Shown here one piece after another: positions 49,023 through 60,425 of a stretch of DNA of 64,000 nt. The position numbers and the translations under genes were made by a program. The notes under the pieces were generated by a model that saw only the letters and a list, made by a program, of their open reading frames with translations, was not told where the DNA came from and did no database searches. Source of the DNA: Panulirus ornatus. Taxonomy: Eukaryota; Arthropoda; Malacostraca; Decapoda; Palinuridae. Location of the stretch: NCBI RefSeq assembly GCF_036320965.1, contig NC_092251.1, forward strand, positions 6,752,001-6,816,000, in the 5' to 3' direction. How positions within the stretch are numbered: position 1 is the stretch's first letter; each line of letters starts with the position of its first letter.

Positions 49023-50629
49023 TGCTGCATGCAAGAGTTTGACATTGTTTTGCAACATGCCATCATTATAGAGATGTTACAGGTATTGTGAATAAGAGGT
49101 ATTTTGTAAGTTATATATATGATAAGAACATGATTAAGTTTTGTAAAATATTTTTAACTTGTAACATTTGTGTTATGTAGGCATATGTTCCTCAGATGTG
49201 TATGATATTACTTATGCTTGAAAATTATCAAAGACAGAATATCTATTGAAAGTGAAAATGATTTCTTGCTCCAAGTTCTGCGGTACAAGTGCCTACATTA
49301 TGTATTTGTATATGATAAAAGAATTTGTAGTGGAAAATTTACTTGTATCACAGTATTGTACAAATTAGTATAAAGCATCCTGGAAGCAGGGTGGGAAAGA
49401 ATTACCCTGCAGCCTGCCGGGTAAATATTTGCTGAACTAGAGAATTTGTTGGTTGACTTGGCCACTTTGCATCTCTGTATTTTATGATCACTAGTATGGT
49501 CATAATAGTTAATTGCTATTTTATGCCACAATTAACCTTTTCAAAGGTTTTATCTTGTATAGGAATGTACAAAAAAATGTACAGGGGAGGCTGTATGTAA
49601 GATTCATTTAGATATGATGATTTGTTATGTAAGGAGAGTTAGGATGATTGACTTGATTTTTTCTATTTTTGCCTAATTTTTAATTTACTTGAAAATTATT
49701 CCTGAAGCATCTGATAGATATTTTGCTAATTGGTGCATAGAATCCCAGTATGTGATTTTAGCTTCTGTTTAACAGATCATGTGACTGCTTTTATAGCTTT
49801 CATGAAATCATGAAGACAACATGGTGTATATGGATAAGCTTCTTATTTAGCATCCTTATGTTAAGTATGGGCACTGTACATGATAATTCACAGTCTTATG
49901 TCAAGGACATGAAGTGAAAGCTGGACATTAGTATACCCATGTGTGCTTGTTCATTCGTGTGTCCGTCCTTTAGGTACATATTGTGAGTCAGATTCTCTTA
50001 AAGCTTTACTGAATGGGCATAACTTGCTCTTTGCAGGCTTTCCATTATTTGAATATTTCACTTTCTGTAATAGGTCAAAAGTGTACCTCACCAGTTAAAA
50101 GCAACCCACTAGCAGAAAAGTGAACCTTTCATCCGTATTTTGAATTGTTGGAAAATTCACAGAGTATTGTGATATATTGATGAAGTCTTTTAAAGATTCT
50201 TTTTCATATAACTTTTTTTGTAGTTGGTAAGGCCTCTAAACATTATGCAAATTGACATGCATAAAATTCATATCGTTATGATTTTTTTTTTTTTATAAAA
50301 AAAAATGTTAGAATACAATGACAAGTCTAAAGAATTCATCATAAAGCTGTCTAGCTTCTTTCTCTCTTCACCACTTTCATGTCTGCCAAAATCAGCTTGA
50401 ACTCAGTTTTCGTTTTCAGGATCACTATGTTCATAGCTGTTTGTTAATTTCAAATCATAGTTATCGGATTTTTCTAGTATGTTTCTCCGAATTTTGTTTA
50501 AACTTTCCTTCCTCATCAAGAAAAAATGTTATTTTTTTCACTGCTGATTGCTGTTTCTTACATTGGCAAGGTAATGCAGGGGCAGACAAAGAAAGGCAGC
50601 ATTTGGTTACATCTGTTCTCTAGCTGTCA
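49023..50629. other. Gene 1 3' UTR and/or intergenic DNA
   Basis: AT-rich sequence without a gene. It probably includes the 3' untranslated region of gene 1. An A/T homopolymer cluster lies at about 50282-50305. Confidence 0.5.
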
Positions 50630-50701
50630 TGTGCATTGCATCAGAACCATAGCTCCTTATACAGAAGACCAGGCCCCACAGAACTTTTCATGGTTCACCC
50701 C
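50630..50701 (-). mobile_element. Inverted 3' flank of the RTE-like LINE
   Basis: This 72-bp piece is the reverse complement of the sequence that normally follows the RT stop ('accaggccccacagaac' here, 'ggggcctggatg' in the copy near 38813). It is joined directly to the plus-oriented RT body. The plus body at 52045 stops just before the point this piece would occupy. Confidence 0.7.
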
Positions 50702-52045
50702 AACAAAGGGGATAAGAGTGAGTGCTCAAATTACAGAGGTATAAGTTTGTTGAGTATTCCTGGTAAATTATATGGGAGGGTATTGATTGAAAGGGTGAAG
50801 GCATGTACAGAGCATCAGATTGGGGAAGAGCAGTGTGGTTTCAGAAGTGGTAGAGGATGTGTGGATCAGGTGTTTGCTTTGAAGAATGTATGTGAGAAAT
50901 ACTTAGAAAAGCAAATGGATTTGTATGTAGCATTTATGGATCTGGAGAAGGCATATGATAGAGTTGATAGAGATGCTCTGTGGAAGGTATTAAGAATATA
51001 TGGTGTGGGAGGCAAGTTGTTAGAAGCAGTGAAAAGTTTTTATCGAGGATGTAAGGCATGTGTACGTGTAGGAAGAGAGGAAAGTGATTGGTTCTCAGTG
51101 AATGTAGGTTTGCGGCAGGGGTGTGTGATGTCTCCATGGTTGTTTAATTTGTTTATGGATGGGGTTGTTAGGGAGGTAAATGCAAGAGTCTTGGAAAGAG
51201 GGGCAAGTATGAAGTCTGTTGGGGATGAGAGAGCTTGGGAAGTGAGTCAGTTGTTGTTCGCTGATGATACAGCGCTGGTGGCGGATTCATGTGAGAAACT
51301 GCAGAAGCTGGTGACGGAGTTTGGTAAAGTGTGTGGAAGAAGAAAGTTAAGAGTAAATGTGAATAAGAGCAAGGTTATTAGGTACAGTAGGGTTGAGGGT
51401 CAAGTCAATTGGGAGGTGAGTTTGAATGGTGAAAAACTGGAGGAAGTGAAGTGTTTTAGATATCTGGGAGTGGATCTGTCAGCGGATGGAACCATGGAAG
51501 CGGAAGTGGATCATAGGGTGGGGGAGGGGGCGAAAATTTTGGGAGCCTTGAAAAATGTGTGGAAGTCGAGAACATTATCCCGGAAAGCAAAAATGGGTAT
51601 GTTTGAAGGAATAGTAGTTCCAACAATGTTGTATGGTTGCGAGGCGTGGGCTATGGATAGAGTTGTGCGCAGGAGGATGGATGTGCTGGAAATGAGATGT
51701 TTGAGGACAATGTGTGGTGTGAGGTGGTTTGATCGAGTAAGTAACGTAAGGGTAAGAGAGATGTGTGGAAATAAAAAGAGCGTGGTTGAGAGAGCAGAAG
51801 AGGGTGTTTTAAAATGGTTTGGGCACATGGAGAGAATGAGTGAGGTAAAATTGACCAAGAGGATATATGTGTCGGAGGTGGAGGGAACGAGGAGAAGAGG
51901 GAGACCAAATTGGAGGTGGAAGGATGGAGTGAAAAAGATTTTGTGTGATCGGGGCCTGAACATGCAGGAGGGTGAAAGGAGGGCAAGGAATAGAGTGAAT
52001 TGGAGCGATGTGGTATACCGGGGTTGACGTGCTGTCAGTGGATTG
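50702..52045 (+). mobile_element. RTE-like LINE reverse transcriptase, longest intact frame
   Basis: The frame is open to the stop at 52027, covering about 440 RT codons. Motifs in order: 'GDKSECSNYRGISLLSIPGK' (near residue 25 of the open frame), 'EEQCGFRSGRGCVDQVFALK', 'DLYVAFMDLEKAYDRVDRDA' (first catalytic Asp region), 'VGLRQGCVMSPWLFNLFMDG', 'LLFADDTALVADSCEKLQKL' (FADD box), 'CFRYLGVDLSADGTMEAEV', 'GIVVPTMLYGCEAWAMDRVV', 'KWFGHMERMSEVKLTKRIYV' and 'RGRPNWRWKDGVKKILCDRG'. All RT core motifs are present, but the endonuclease and the first part of the RT are missing, so it cannot act alone. Translation from the ATG at 50636 would fuse unrelated inverted sequence to the front. It is the youngest-looking copy in the window. 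Confidence 0.9.
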
Positions 52046-52201
52046 AATCAAGGACCACAGTAATGTGATTGCTGGGCATTGGCAGGAAAATAATCACCCT
52101 GTAGACCTTAACAATGTGGTGACATGATACCCATCTGATTATGCTACCTGTATCATCATTGAATCTGTCTTAATTGTTAAGACTAAGAACCTTAATTTGT
52201 C

Positions 52202-52480
52202 CCTAGGGTAAGGGAGATGTGTGGAAATAAAAAGTGTGGTTGAGAGAGCAGAAGAGGGTGTGTGAAATGGTTTTCATATATGGAGAGAATGAGTGAGGGA
52301 AGATTGATAAAGGGGATAAATGTGTTAGAGGTGAAGGGAACAAGGAAAAGTGGGACGTATGTATATACATGTGTATGGGGGGGGGGGGTTGGGCCATTTC
52401 TTTCGTCTGTTTCCTTGCGCTACCTCGCAAACGCGGGAGACAGCGACAAAGTATAAAAAAAAAAAAAAAAAAAATCCTCC
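52202..52480 (+). mobile_element. RT scrap followed by composite tail and A run
   Basis: 'GCVKWFSYMERMSEGRL' is a shortened copy of the region 'VLKWFGHMERMSEERL'. From 52350 the plus-oriented tail follows, with 'cgctacctcgcaaacgcggg' near 52418 and an A run at 52455-52474. Confidence 0.75.
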
Positions 52481-52608
52481 CCTCTCTCTTTTTTTTTTTT
52501 TTTTTCCAAAGGAAGGAACAGAGAAGGGGGCTGGATGAGGATGTTTCCTCAGAGGCCCAGTCCTCTGTTCTTAACGCTACCTCGCAAACGCGGGAGACAG
52601 CGACAAAG

Positions 52609-52703
<95 letters not shown>

Positions 52704-53030
52704 GACATATACATATATACACATGTACATAATTCATACTGTCTGCCTTTATTCATTCCCATCGCCATCCCACCACACATGAAATAACAACCCCCTCCCC
52801 TGCACGCTTGCAAGGTAGCGCTAGGAAAAGACAACAAAGGCCACATTCATTCACACTCAGTCTCTATCTGTCATGTATAATGCACCAAAACCACAGTTCC
52901 CTTTCCACATCCAGGCCCCACAAAACTTTCCATGGTTTACCCCAGACGCTTCACATGCCCTGGTTCAATCCACTGACAGCATGTCGACCCCGGTATACCA
53001 CATCGTTCCAATTCACTCTGTTCCTTGCAA
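52481..53030. repeat. Inverted composite tails around (TA)n
   Basis: An A/T-run block and a second core ('ctacctcgcaaacgcgggag', near 52578) lead to an A run at 52613-52645 and (TA)n to about 52694. From there a minus-oriented tail and the 3' flank of the RT element run to 53030, encoding on the minus strand the 'VNWNDVVYRG'-type end. The whole is a long imperfect palindrome. Confidence 0.75.
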
Positions 53031-55699
53031 ATGCGGTTAGCCTGCCTGTGAAAAGTCACTGTTGGTGAGGTTGTTTGATCATGAGAGAATGAAAAAGGGT
53101 TACATTCTAATCAAGGAATTTCTCATTTCAAAGGAGTCTATCAAATTCCTACTCCTTGAAGCTTGAAGACCCCATGAAAGAAGTGGTAGAGTTGTATAAT
53201 TATATTGAATTGATTATAAACTGTCTGTAGAACAGTTGACTTTGGGAAATTTTGTCCCTTCTCGCTTTGAGTTAATATACTGGCTGTGACGTAGACTTAA
53301 GAGATTTTTTGCATTACTGTGAGCTTAAAAAGTTATTTATCTATGATGAATGGGAGCCTTATTGTAACATTACCTTGTTTTTGTTCTAAGGGTATGTTAA
53401 TTTGTCATTTGTCTGAAACAGCATGACAGGGGTTTATGTGATGCTACTGGATCCAGTGAAATATTAATATGGATTCTTTTTTACTATTTAGAAAAGCTGT
53501 ATTTGCATTTTTAGAGGGTTCTTCAAAGTTTGGAGTGAAGCATATATTTGAAATCGAGCACATTTTACATAGTGGATGAAGGGAAGTGCCACTGATGATT
53601 ATGTGAAATTCTCTTTCTTTATTTGTTTTACCTCTTCCCATAATGTTTGTGCCCTTAAGAGTCAGTTATACAAACAACTGAGAAACTCAGATCAAGTTCA
53701 CTGATACTCTTCTGCTCATACTATTCCTTTTTCTTTCATTTGAGTCGGGCATGATTGGGACATGTCTTTGACTGTTTGATGTCAGCTACTGTGAAGAAGA
53801 TTGTCCCTCTCTTTGATATAACAACTCAAAATTAACATTAAGGGGACAAGTTGATCCCTGTTTTCTTATTTAGGTGAGAATTCAGGCCAGTTATGTTTGA
53901 CATTTAAGGGCTATAAACATCCTGTATGCTTTGAACTTTATTACAGCTCATGGTTCAAGCTCAACCTCTATTTAGAGGAAGATTCAAGAATAGTCTCAAG
54001 CCATATATATATATATATGGGGGTTATTTTTACCCACACCATTCAGGAGATTACTTCCTTGCACTCTTTCACAGATTTGCAAAACCCATCCTTCAGTAGC
54101 AGTGCCACCCCGTTATATGCTCTTGCCCTCATACTAACTTCTGACTTCATCCCTGACATTTATATCCATTCTTCCCCCATCCCCTTGAGCTTAGTTTAGC
54201 TCAGAGCAAAAACATCCAGGTTTTTCTCTCAAATATGCTACCTATGTCATCCTGGCTACATCCATGCACATTCAGACACCCAAGGAGGAGGAGCACTCCT
54301 GATTGGCTCCTGTTCCAACTTTTAGAAATATTTTATATCTAGATTGATAATTTTGAAATGCTGCAAATAGGAATAAGAACTGTTGCCATATTTGGATGCA
54401 AAAGATAAGAAAGGCCCAGGCTGGAAGACAAACAGGTTGCTGATACCATAGACTTAAGATTTTCAGTATATTTCGTAATGATTCTCGTGATACCTTCCAT
54501 TAGCTTCTTCTTTTGTCTCTATATGTTTGAAGCAGTAGGTGGTAACTGCACAAATAGAATTGATAGTTGATTTCTCTTTGATATGCGCTAAAATGTATGT
54601 ATAAAGTAAAGATACATATATATATGTGAAGTCAATGATTAAAGAAGGAAGCTCATATGCGGTAATTGTTGCCTGAAAGATGGACTCCTGGTTTGTATGA
54701 ACTTTTACACCTTGCTGTAAGAATCAGGAATGATCATCAGTTTTAAGGTTACAAAGATCATGAATCAGCAACAGGATATAAATAGCCCATCTTGTTAGGT
54801 GGATTGAATACTTTTGATGTATATCACCTACAATTTATATTCAGTTAGCTGTAGATGACTACAGAACCAATCTTGTAATTGACAATATGATTGTATGATT
54901 TGCTGTAAGTTAGGAGTGTGATATGTACATGTACTGTGATAATGTATAGTGATATGAATGTTAGATATGGATCTGCTTTTAAAGAGCTGTGTAAAAATGT
55001 AGAAATAGACACCATGCTTCTTAGTTTTCTTAATTTTTTACTGTAAAACTGCTTTATCTATAGGGATACATTGTTTCATTGTTGTAATCCACAAATGAAA
55101 ACAGAACATGTGTGACTACTGTGTAGTTACTTGTTTTGTGAAATACACAGAAGATTTTGAAGTTCTTTTTAATACATATATCCTCTGTACAATAAGATCA
55201 GAAATGAGTGTTTCTTTGTGTCAGTGAGGCAGCATCAGATATGGTAATTTTATTATTTTCTGTTTAAAGTAAAATGCTGTTGGAACAGAATTTCTTTTTC
55301 TCTTTTGAGTTTATATCCCTAGAGATAGTAGCAAGAATACCACCCACTTAACTATATGTGGCAAAAAAGCAAATAAGGGCCAGCTCCTGAGTGGAGCATT
55401 ATAAGTCCTACTAATATATGGTTTTACTTTCCAAAAGTAGGAAATGAGAAGCTAGGGATTTTTTGTTGTTGTTGCAAAGGTTCAGTCATTTGTTGTTCAT
55501 GCTACTTTGCTACGTCAGGAAGGATGATCAGGTTAAGAAAAACTCTTTGATGAAGCACTTATGTTCAGTCATGTTTCAGTGAGGTAAGAGGTTTTTTTCT
55601 TATTTTCTGTTATCTCTCAGTTTCTCTTTACACATCAGGGTAGCTTCGTGAATCACCATCAGATACTACAGTCTTTGCTTATCTTTCAACATTCCTCCT
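53031..55699. other. Intergenic DNA, no gene recognised
   Basis: No supported gene over about 2.7 kb. Short TA runs lie at 54005-54018 and 54617-54626. The open frame at 53897-54199 shows no motif or conserved feature. Confidence 0.5.
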
Positions 55700-56640
55700 C
55701 TCCTTCCACTGTATCATCTTCTCTTGATCCTTTAACTAATGTTTTCTCTTGACTATCTATGTCTGTTGACCATTCCCTCTGGAAACTCTAATCAGGCAGG
55801 TGACCATGGCGAAAGATTTTTCACCTATCCCTATCCTTACATGCCTCCCTCACATACACCATTCCATGCATTTTTTTCACCATTTCTTTCCTTTCATTAC
55901 TCTTCCACCGTATTTCTCCAAGCCACTGGTGGTCTTCCTCTCACTCCAGCCCCTTTTAGTTGTACTATCATACACTTGCCTTGTAAACTTCCCGTCTTGC
56001 ATTCTTTCCACACACCCAAAGTACCTCAAAGTATTACATTTTGCCTATTCTAGTGCTCCACAGTTCGTTCCTTTTGCTTTCCCTGCCATACCACATCGCT
56101 TATACACCCACTTATTTCTTTCTTTATTCCATCTAGTCATACCACATGCTTCTCTCATACAGCTCATTTCCACTGCCTGTATTCTTTACCTTGGAGATTC
56201 ATTCCATGTCCATGTTTTAGCTTTCTAAGTCAGGGTTGAGAGGACTATGCTGTCCCTTAATCCTTTCTTCACTTCCATACTTACACCTGTACCCTACATT
56301 ATACTGCTGTGTCCCATATTTCTCCTTCCATATCACCTAATACTTAAATTCTCTCACCTTTTCCAGTCTTTCTATCCCCATTTCACTGATACGGTTTAGT
56401 ACAATTTCTTCTTTCACGCTGTAGGGTTTTGCTAAGTGTAAACTTTCACTCTTTTTCCTTTCAAACACAATAACTCTAATTTTACCTGCATCTACCTTCA
56501 AATGCTTATGCTTACACACATTATAAAAGACAACCATCTGCAATGCCTGCTCTATCTCAGCAGACAACACATCGTCATCTGCAAACAGGCTTGTTACTTG
56601 CCACCATACCTCATGGCCACACTCCATCTCTGTATGAAAA
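55700..56640 (-). mobile_element. RTE-like LINE, second subfamily, minus strand
   Basis: On the minus strand, 56627-56337 reads 'VTSLFADDDVLSAEIEQALQ' (catalytic box), 'VCKHKHLKVDAGKIRVIVFE' and 'MGIERLEKVREFKY'. Further on, broken frames give 'KTWTWNESPR', 'EMSCMREACGMTRWNKE' and 'NTLRYFGCVERMQDGKF'. The order matches the 'LLFADDTALVADS' family, but the sequence is clearly a distinct subfamily. Stops and shifts make it inactive. The open frames on the plus strand across 55739-56228 are its antisense. Confidence 0.75.
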
Positions 56641-56654
56641 AAAAAAAAAAATGA

Positions 56655-56765
56655 ACAGAGAAGGGGGCCAAATGAAGATATTCCTTCTAAGGCTCAGTCC
56701 TCTGTTCGTAACGCTGCCTCGCTAATGCGGGAAATGCCGAATATGTATGAAAAAAATATATGTGA
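56655..56765 (-). repeat. Short composite-tail core
   Basis: 'cgtaacgctgcctcgctaat' with flanking A-rich sequence is another minus-oriented copy of the tail core, lying between two RT fragments. Confidence 0.55.
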
Positions 56766-56768
56766 GTA

Positions 56769-57150
56769 GGTTTGATCGAGTAAGTAATGAAAGGGTAAGA
56801 GAGATGTGTTGAAATAAAAAGAGAGTGGTTGAGAGAGCAGAAGAGGATGTGTTGAAATGTTATGGACATATGGAGAGAATGAGTGAGGAAAGATTGACAA
56901 AGAGGATATATGTGTCAGAGGTGGAGGGAACAAGGAGAAACAGGAGACTATATTGGAGGTGCAAGGATGGAGTAAAAATGATTTTGAGCGATCGGGGCCT
57001 GAACATACCGGAGGGTTAGAGGCGTGCAAGGAATGGAGTGAATTGGAATGATGTGGTATACCTGGGAGCAACTGCCATACAGAAGGGTGAGGCGTGCAAG
57101 CAATGGGGTGAATTGGAATGATGTGGTATACCTGGGAACAATTGCCATAC
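56769..57150 (+). mobile_element. RTE-like LINE C-terminal fragment with a 70-bp tandem duplication
   Basis: Frames read 'VVERAEEDVLKCYGHMERMS', 'EERLTKRIYVSEVEGTRRN' and 'CKDGVKMILSDRGLNIPEG'. The end, 'gaattggaatgatgtggtat' plus 'acctgggagcaa', then recurs about 73 bp downstream, giving two near-identical copies (about 57011-57084 and 57085-57150). Confidence 0.75.
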
Positions 57151-57736
57151 TCGAGTCAATCCAGCCTTTTATCTCAACATAATTTCTAGTCTATGTATAT
57201 CAGTGGATCATATTGTGGTGAAAAAAGTTTATACTGTACAATCAGCCTTAGGTCTGTGTTTTGTGACTCGGAGCATGAACTCGTGGTTAGAATTTTCAAT
57301 TGTGTTCCGTGAAGAGGTTAGAGTTAACGGTTTGAGACAACGAAAACTTTTAAGGCATGATAGCTGAACGCTAAGGCATTTCGTCCACAGAGCATTCATT
57401 GTAGAGCGTAGAAATCCATGTGGGTACGTCATTGCCCAGCTTATCAATAATCGTTTCGCCACATTTTTTTTTTTTTTTGCTGGACTTAAAAATGCTACCA
57501 CTTTCCTTGATTTTCATACCAAGTGTTTTGATATTATTAGCATTTGCAATGCTAATGTGTTTGATGCCAATTCCCAAATCATCTTGTGCCTCTGCTAAAT
57601 ACGGATATGATTTTTCTCCTTTTTTAAGTGAACAATATCGAAGTAGATTACCGGGTATGATAACGAGACTTGTGTGATGCTATTACTGTATTGGGTGTCA
57701 TGAACCTGGCGTTTCCCCCTATCAGCACCGTTCCTA

Positions 57737-57768
<32 letters not shown>

Positions 57769-58568
57769 CCAGGATGCAAGCGAGTGTAGTGGCCTTCGAG
57801 AGGATAACGATCTGGTTGGTAATCAGTGACTGTACGACGACTAGGATTTTTAGCTGCAGGTTAAACGGTGACTGTATAGTGACTTAGCTAGAGGTAAAAA
57901 ACATGGGTTAGTGAGTGACTGGATGGCTACTTAGTTGGCCATAGGTTAACATGTTAGGTTAGCGGCTATTTGGGCCAGACTTCTATGACTTTTTGATGAT
58001 GTGGTTGACAGGTGACAACATCGTAGGCGTCCTCTTAAACAGACTATTGAATAGCAAATAATGTTTCTGTCCCATAATATTTAACTATATTTATCATATT
58101 AAGTACATAGTGCATCGATTATCGCGTCATTCAGATGTGGCACATTGGCCACGCATTGATACTTGGTCTTTTACCGAATTAAATTTGACGATGAGGCCCT
58201 GATTACCATTATGGACGAAACTTCTATAGAATATGTGTATGAAGACAAGTGTTACCCTAATCGGTTGCTCCATCCTAAATACAGTAAGAGTTGAACTTTT
58301 AGCGCGAGATAAAACGCATTGCAAACCCGTTGGTCGGGAAAAGTTAGGGTAACGTTCCTGTTCGTAATAGTACATTGAACGCCAAGCTTTCCCCAGTACC
58401 ACCCGAGTTCATATATTGAGGAAACTGTAACAAGTTCAAAACGTAAGTGCGTCGGTGAAGGGAAAGTTTATTCTTATTTGTCAATAATTAGTAATCCAAA
58501 TTGTTGACAAACCTTACTTGGCGGCTGGTCTTGTTCGAGTTGCCACTACTGCATGAATGGACCACCCC

Positions 58569-58640
<72 letters not shown>

Positions 58641-59564
58641 GTATGACATCATGATTGGATGAATTCCTTGTTCTGTGTTTTCTGAATTCTTGACCATTTG
58701 ATAACCATCTGGCAAGAGAATGACTACTGTATGTACATATGATTTAATTTGCTTTCGAACATTTAAAAAATTGCATAGCTTTTTTTTATTTTTGCTTGTG
58801 GTTTTCGAATTCGTTTCACACACATAAGGTTATATATTTCGATACGTTTCAGCCTTAGACCTGACCTCAAGCGACATCAAGGCTCAGTTTCGTTTGTAGG
58901 GTGATGTATTACAGACGTGATACTAGATTATCCTCGTACGTGTTAATTTATGACTCAATTTCAGAATGGCAAGAATAGCGAGTGACTAGATACATATGGA
59001 ACCATACTAGAAAGTAAGCGATACCAATGTCTATAGTACAAGATGATAAAATGTGTTAGAATACCAGTGAACAAGGAGAATTGGATGAAGCATCAATAAA
59101 ACGCTACTCAGCAGCGAGTTGCAGTGGCATGTTCATACGAAGGTAAGGTATGAGTTCGAGATGTAGTTCATTTATAGTGTAATATCAGAACACTCATTAT
59201 ATGTAGAATTAACTAGTTTTAACTTATAAGAGAATAGGAGACAGATACCAGGAGAGGACCAACGTAGGTGCTCGTAGTAGTGTCAACGCCATCTGTTGTA
59301 AGCCGCTGTAGTCGGGTCGGAGCGAGAGCCCCGCCATTGTTTGAACACACTCACGTGCTCTTTATTTTCGAGGTCTGCGCTCTTTCCATCATGGAGAAAA
59401 CTTTGTTGTTGGAAAGCAGTTATCTACATGAAAATTTTAATTGGTTTGGTTATAGTACTAACTAGTTTTAGGGACAAGTATTGCATACGCTAGTAGAACT
59501 TCGATATCAATTTAGTTACATCTCATTATATGAAATAATTGACTGTTTACAAGTAATGATTTTC
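57151..59564. other. Intergenic DNA with (TA)n tracts; possible gene 2 promoter zone
   Basis: No gene is supported. (TA)n runs lie at about 57739-57767 and 58569-58637. A CpG-rich patch at about 59240-59400 ('aacgccatctgttgtaagcc') stands out and could be a promoter or untranslated first exon of gene 2, about 1 kb upstream of its acceptor. This is a guess from composition. Confidence 0.4.
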
Positions 59565-59820
59565 TGATGAGATCTTGATAAAGCAGATAAAAATCTTGTG
59601 TAATCTTATATCTGTTTTTTTTCTCCATTGTCACTCCACATGATTAGAATACATAAAAGATTAAACAAACGTCATTTAAAGGTCACATAAAACTTGAGTT
59701 AGACGAGACGTAAAAGGCTTCAGGTCGTCATGAGGTCTTGATCAAGCAGATAGAATTGTGTAATCTTATATCTGTTTTTTCTCCATTTTCACTCCACCTA
59801 ATTAGAATACACAAAAGATA
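59565..59820 (+). repeat. Two-copy direct repeat of about 95 bp upstream of gene 2
   Basis: 'gtgtaatcttatatctgttt' occurs at about 59598 and 59757. The similarity extends from 'gatgagatcttgat' or 'catgaggtcttgat' to 'gattagaatacataaaaga' or its variant (about 59565-59662 and 59727-59820). Confidence 0.75.
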
Positions 59821-60392
59821 TAGCCGAAAACATCTTGCAAAGAATATCGACATATCAGCAAATAAATTATTTGATTAAAATCTTCGGCTGCCTGAGTTGT
59901 GAGCGGCTGGTGTGTTGATTTAGATGAGGTACCATCTCTTTTGTCTGTTCATCGTAATTTACTGCAAGAATTCCTCCTCCATTTATTTTTTTCTTTATGT
60001 TCTCTTAATATGAACCGCAGCCATGACTGTTTTACACCACCCTTTTAGTATGTTCTACAGATGTGATATACGATGAGTGAACCGAGTTGTGCTAGGCGTC
60101 AGCTCGGAGGAAACTGTCTCTCGTCTAGCTTAGTGTCTGGTCAATGTATAAACTTTTAATTTTATCTTTCAAAACTTTTCCCTTAAGGGTGTTCTCATTT
60201 TTTTTTATGTGACCATGATAATCGGGACTTCTTTTTAGGACCAGTAGGTTGAGAATCAGTTGTTTGTGAAGGTAGTGTTTAAGACACACTGATTGAAATG
60301 TACATTTGATCTTTGGGATGTTGAGGGATGTCATAGAAGTTATTTTTGCAGCCTTACCCTTTGATTGCAAGATCTGTAAACTGACACAGTTC

Positions 60393-60425
60393 CTTGACGT
60401 TTACAGATAGCGCTCTCACACAAGA
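60393..60425 (+). promoter_or_regulatory. Splice acceptor and short 5' UTR of gene 2
   Basis: 'cttgacgtttacag' ends at 60406 and the ATG follows 19 nt later at 60426. Gene 1 has the same arrangement (acceptor 23518, ATG 23540). This implies an upstream non-coding exon in both genes and supports a shared origin. Confidence 0.6.

Noticed and set aside
51511..52051. Serine/proline-rich minus-strand ORFs
   Set aside because: They are the antisense of the RT frame at 50702-52045; similar shadows recur opposite every RT copy.
55739..56228. Plus-strand ORFs of 104 and 142 codons
   Set aside because: They are the antisense of the minus-strand LINE at 55700-56640.
57420..57677. 85-codon hydrophobic plus-strand ORF
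   Set aside because: The hydrophobic run comes from a T-rich tract; no motif or conserved partner was seen.
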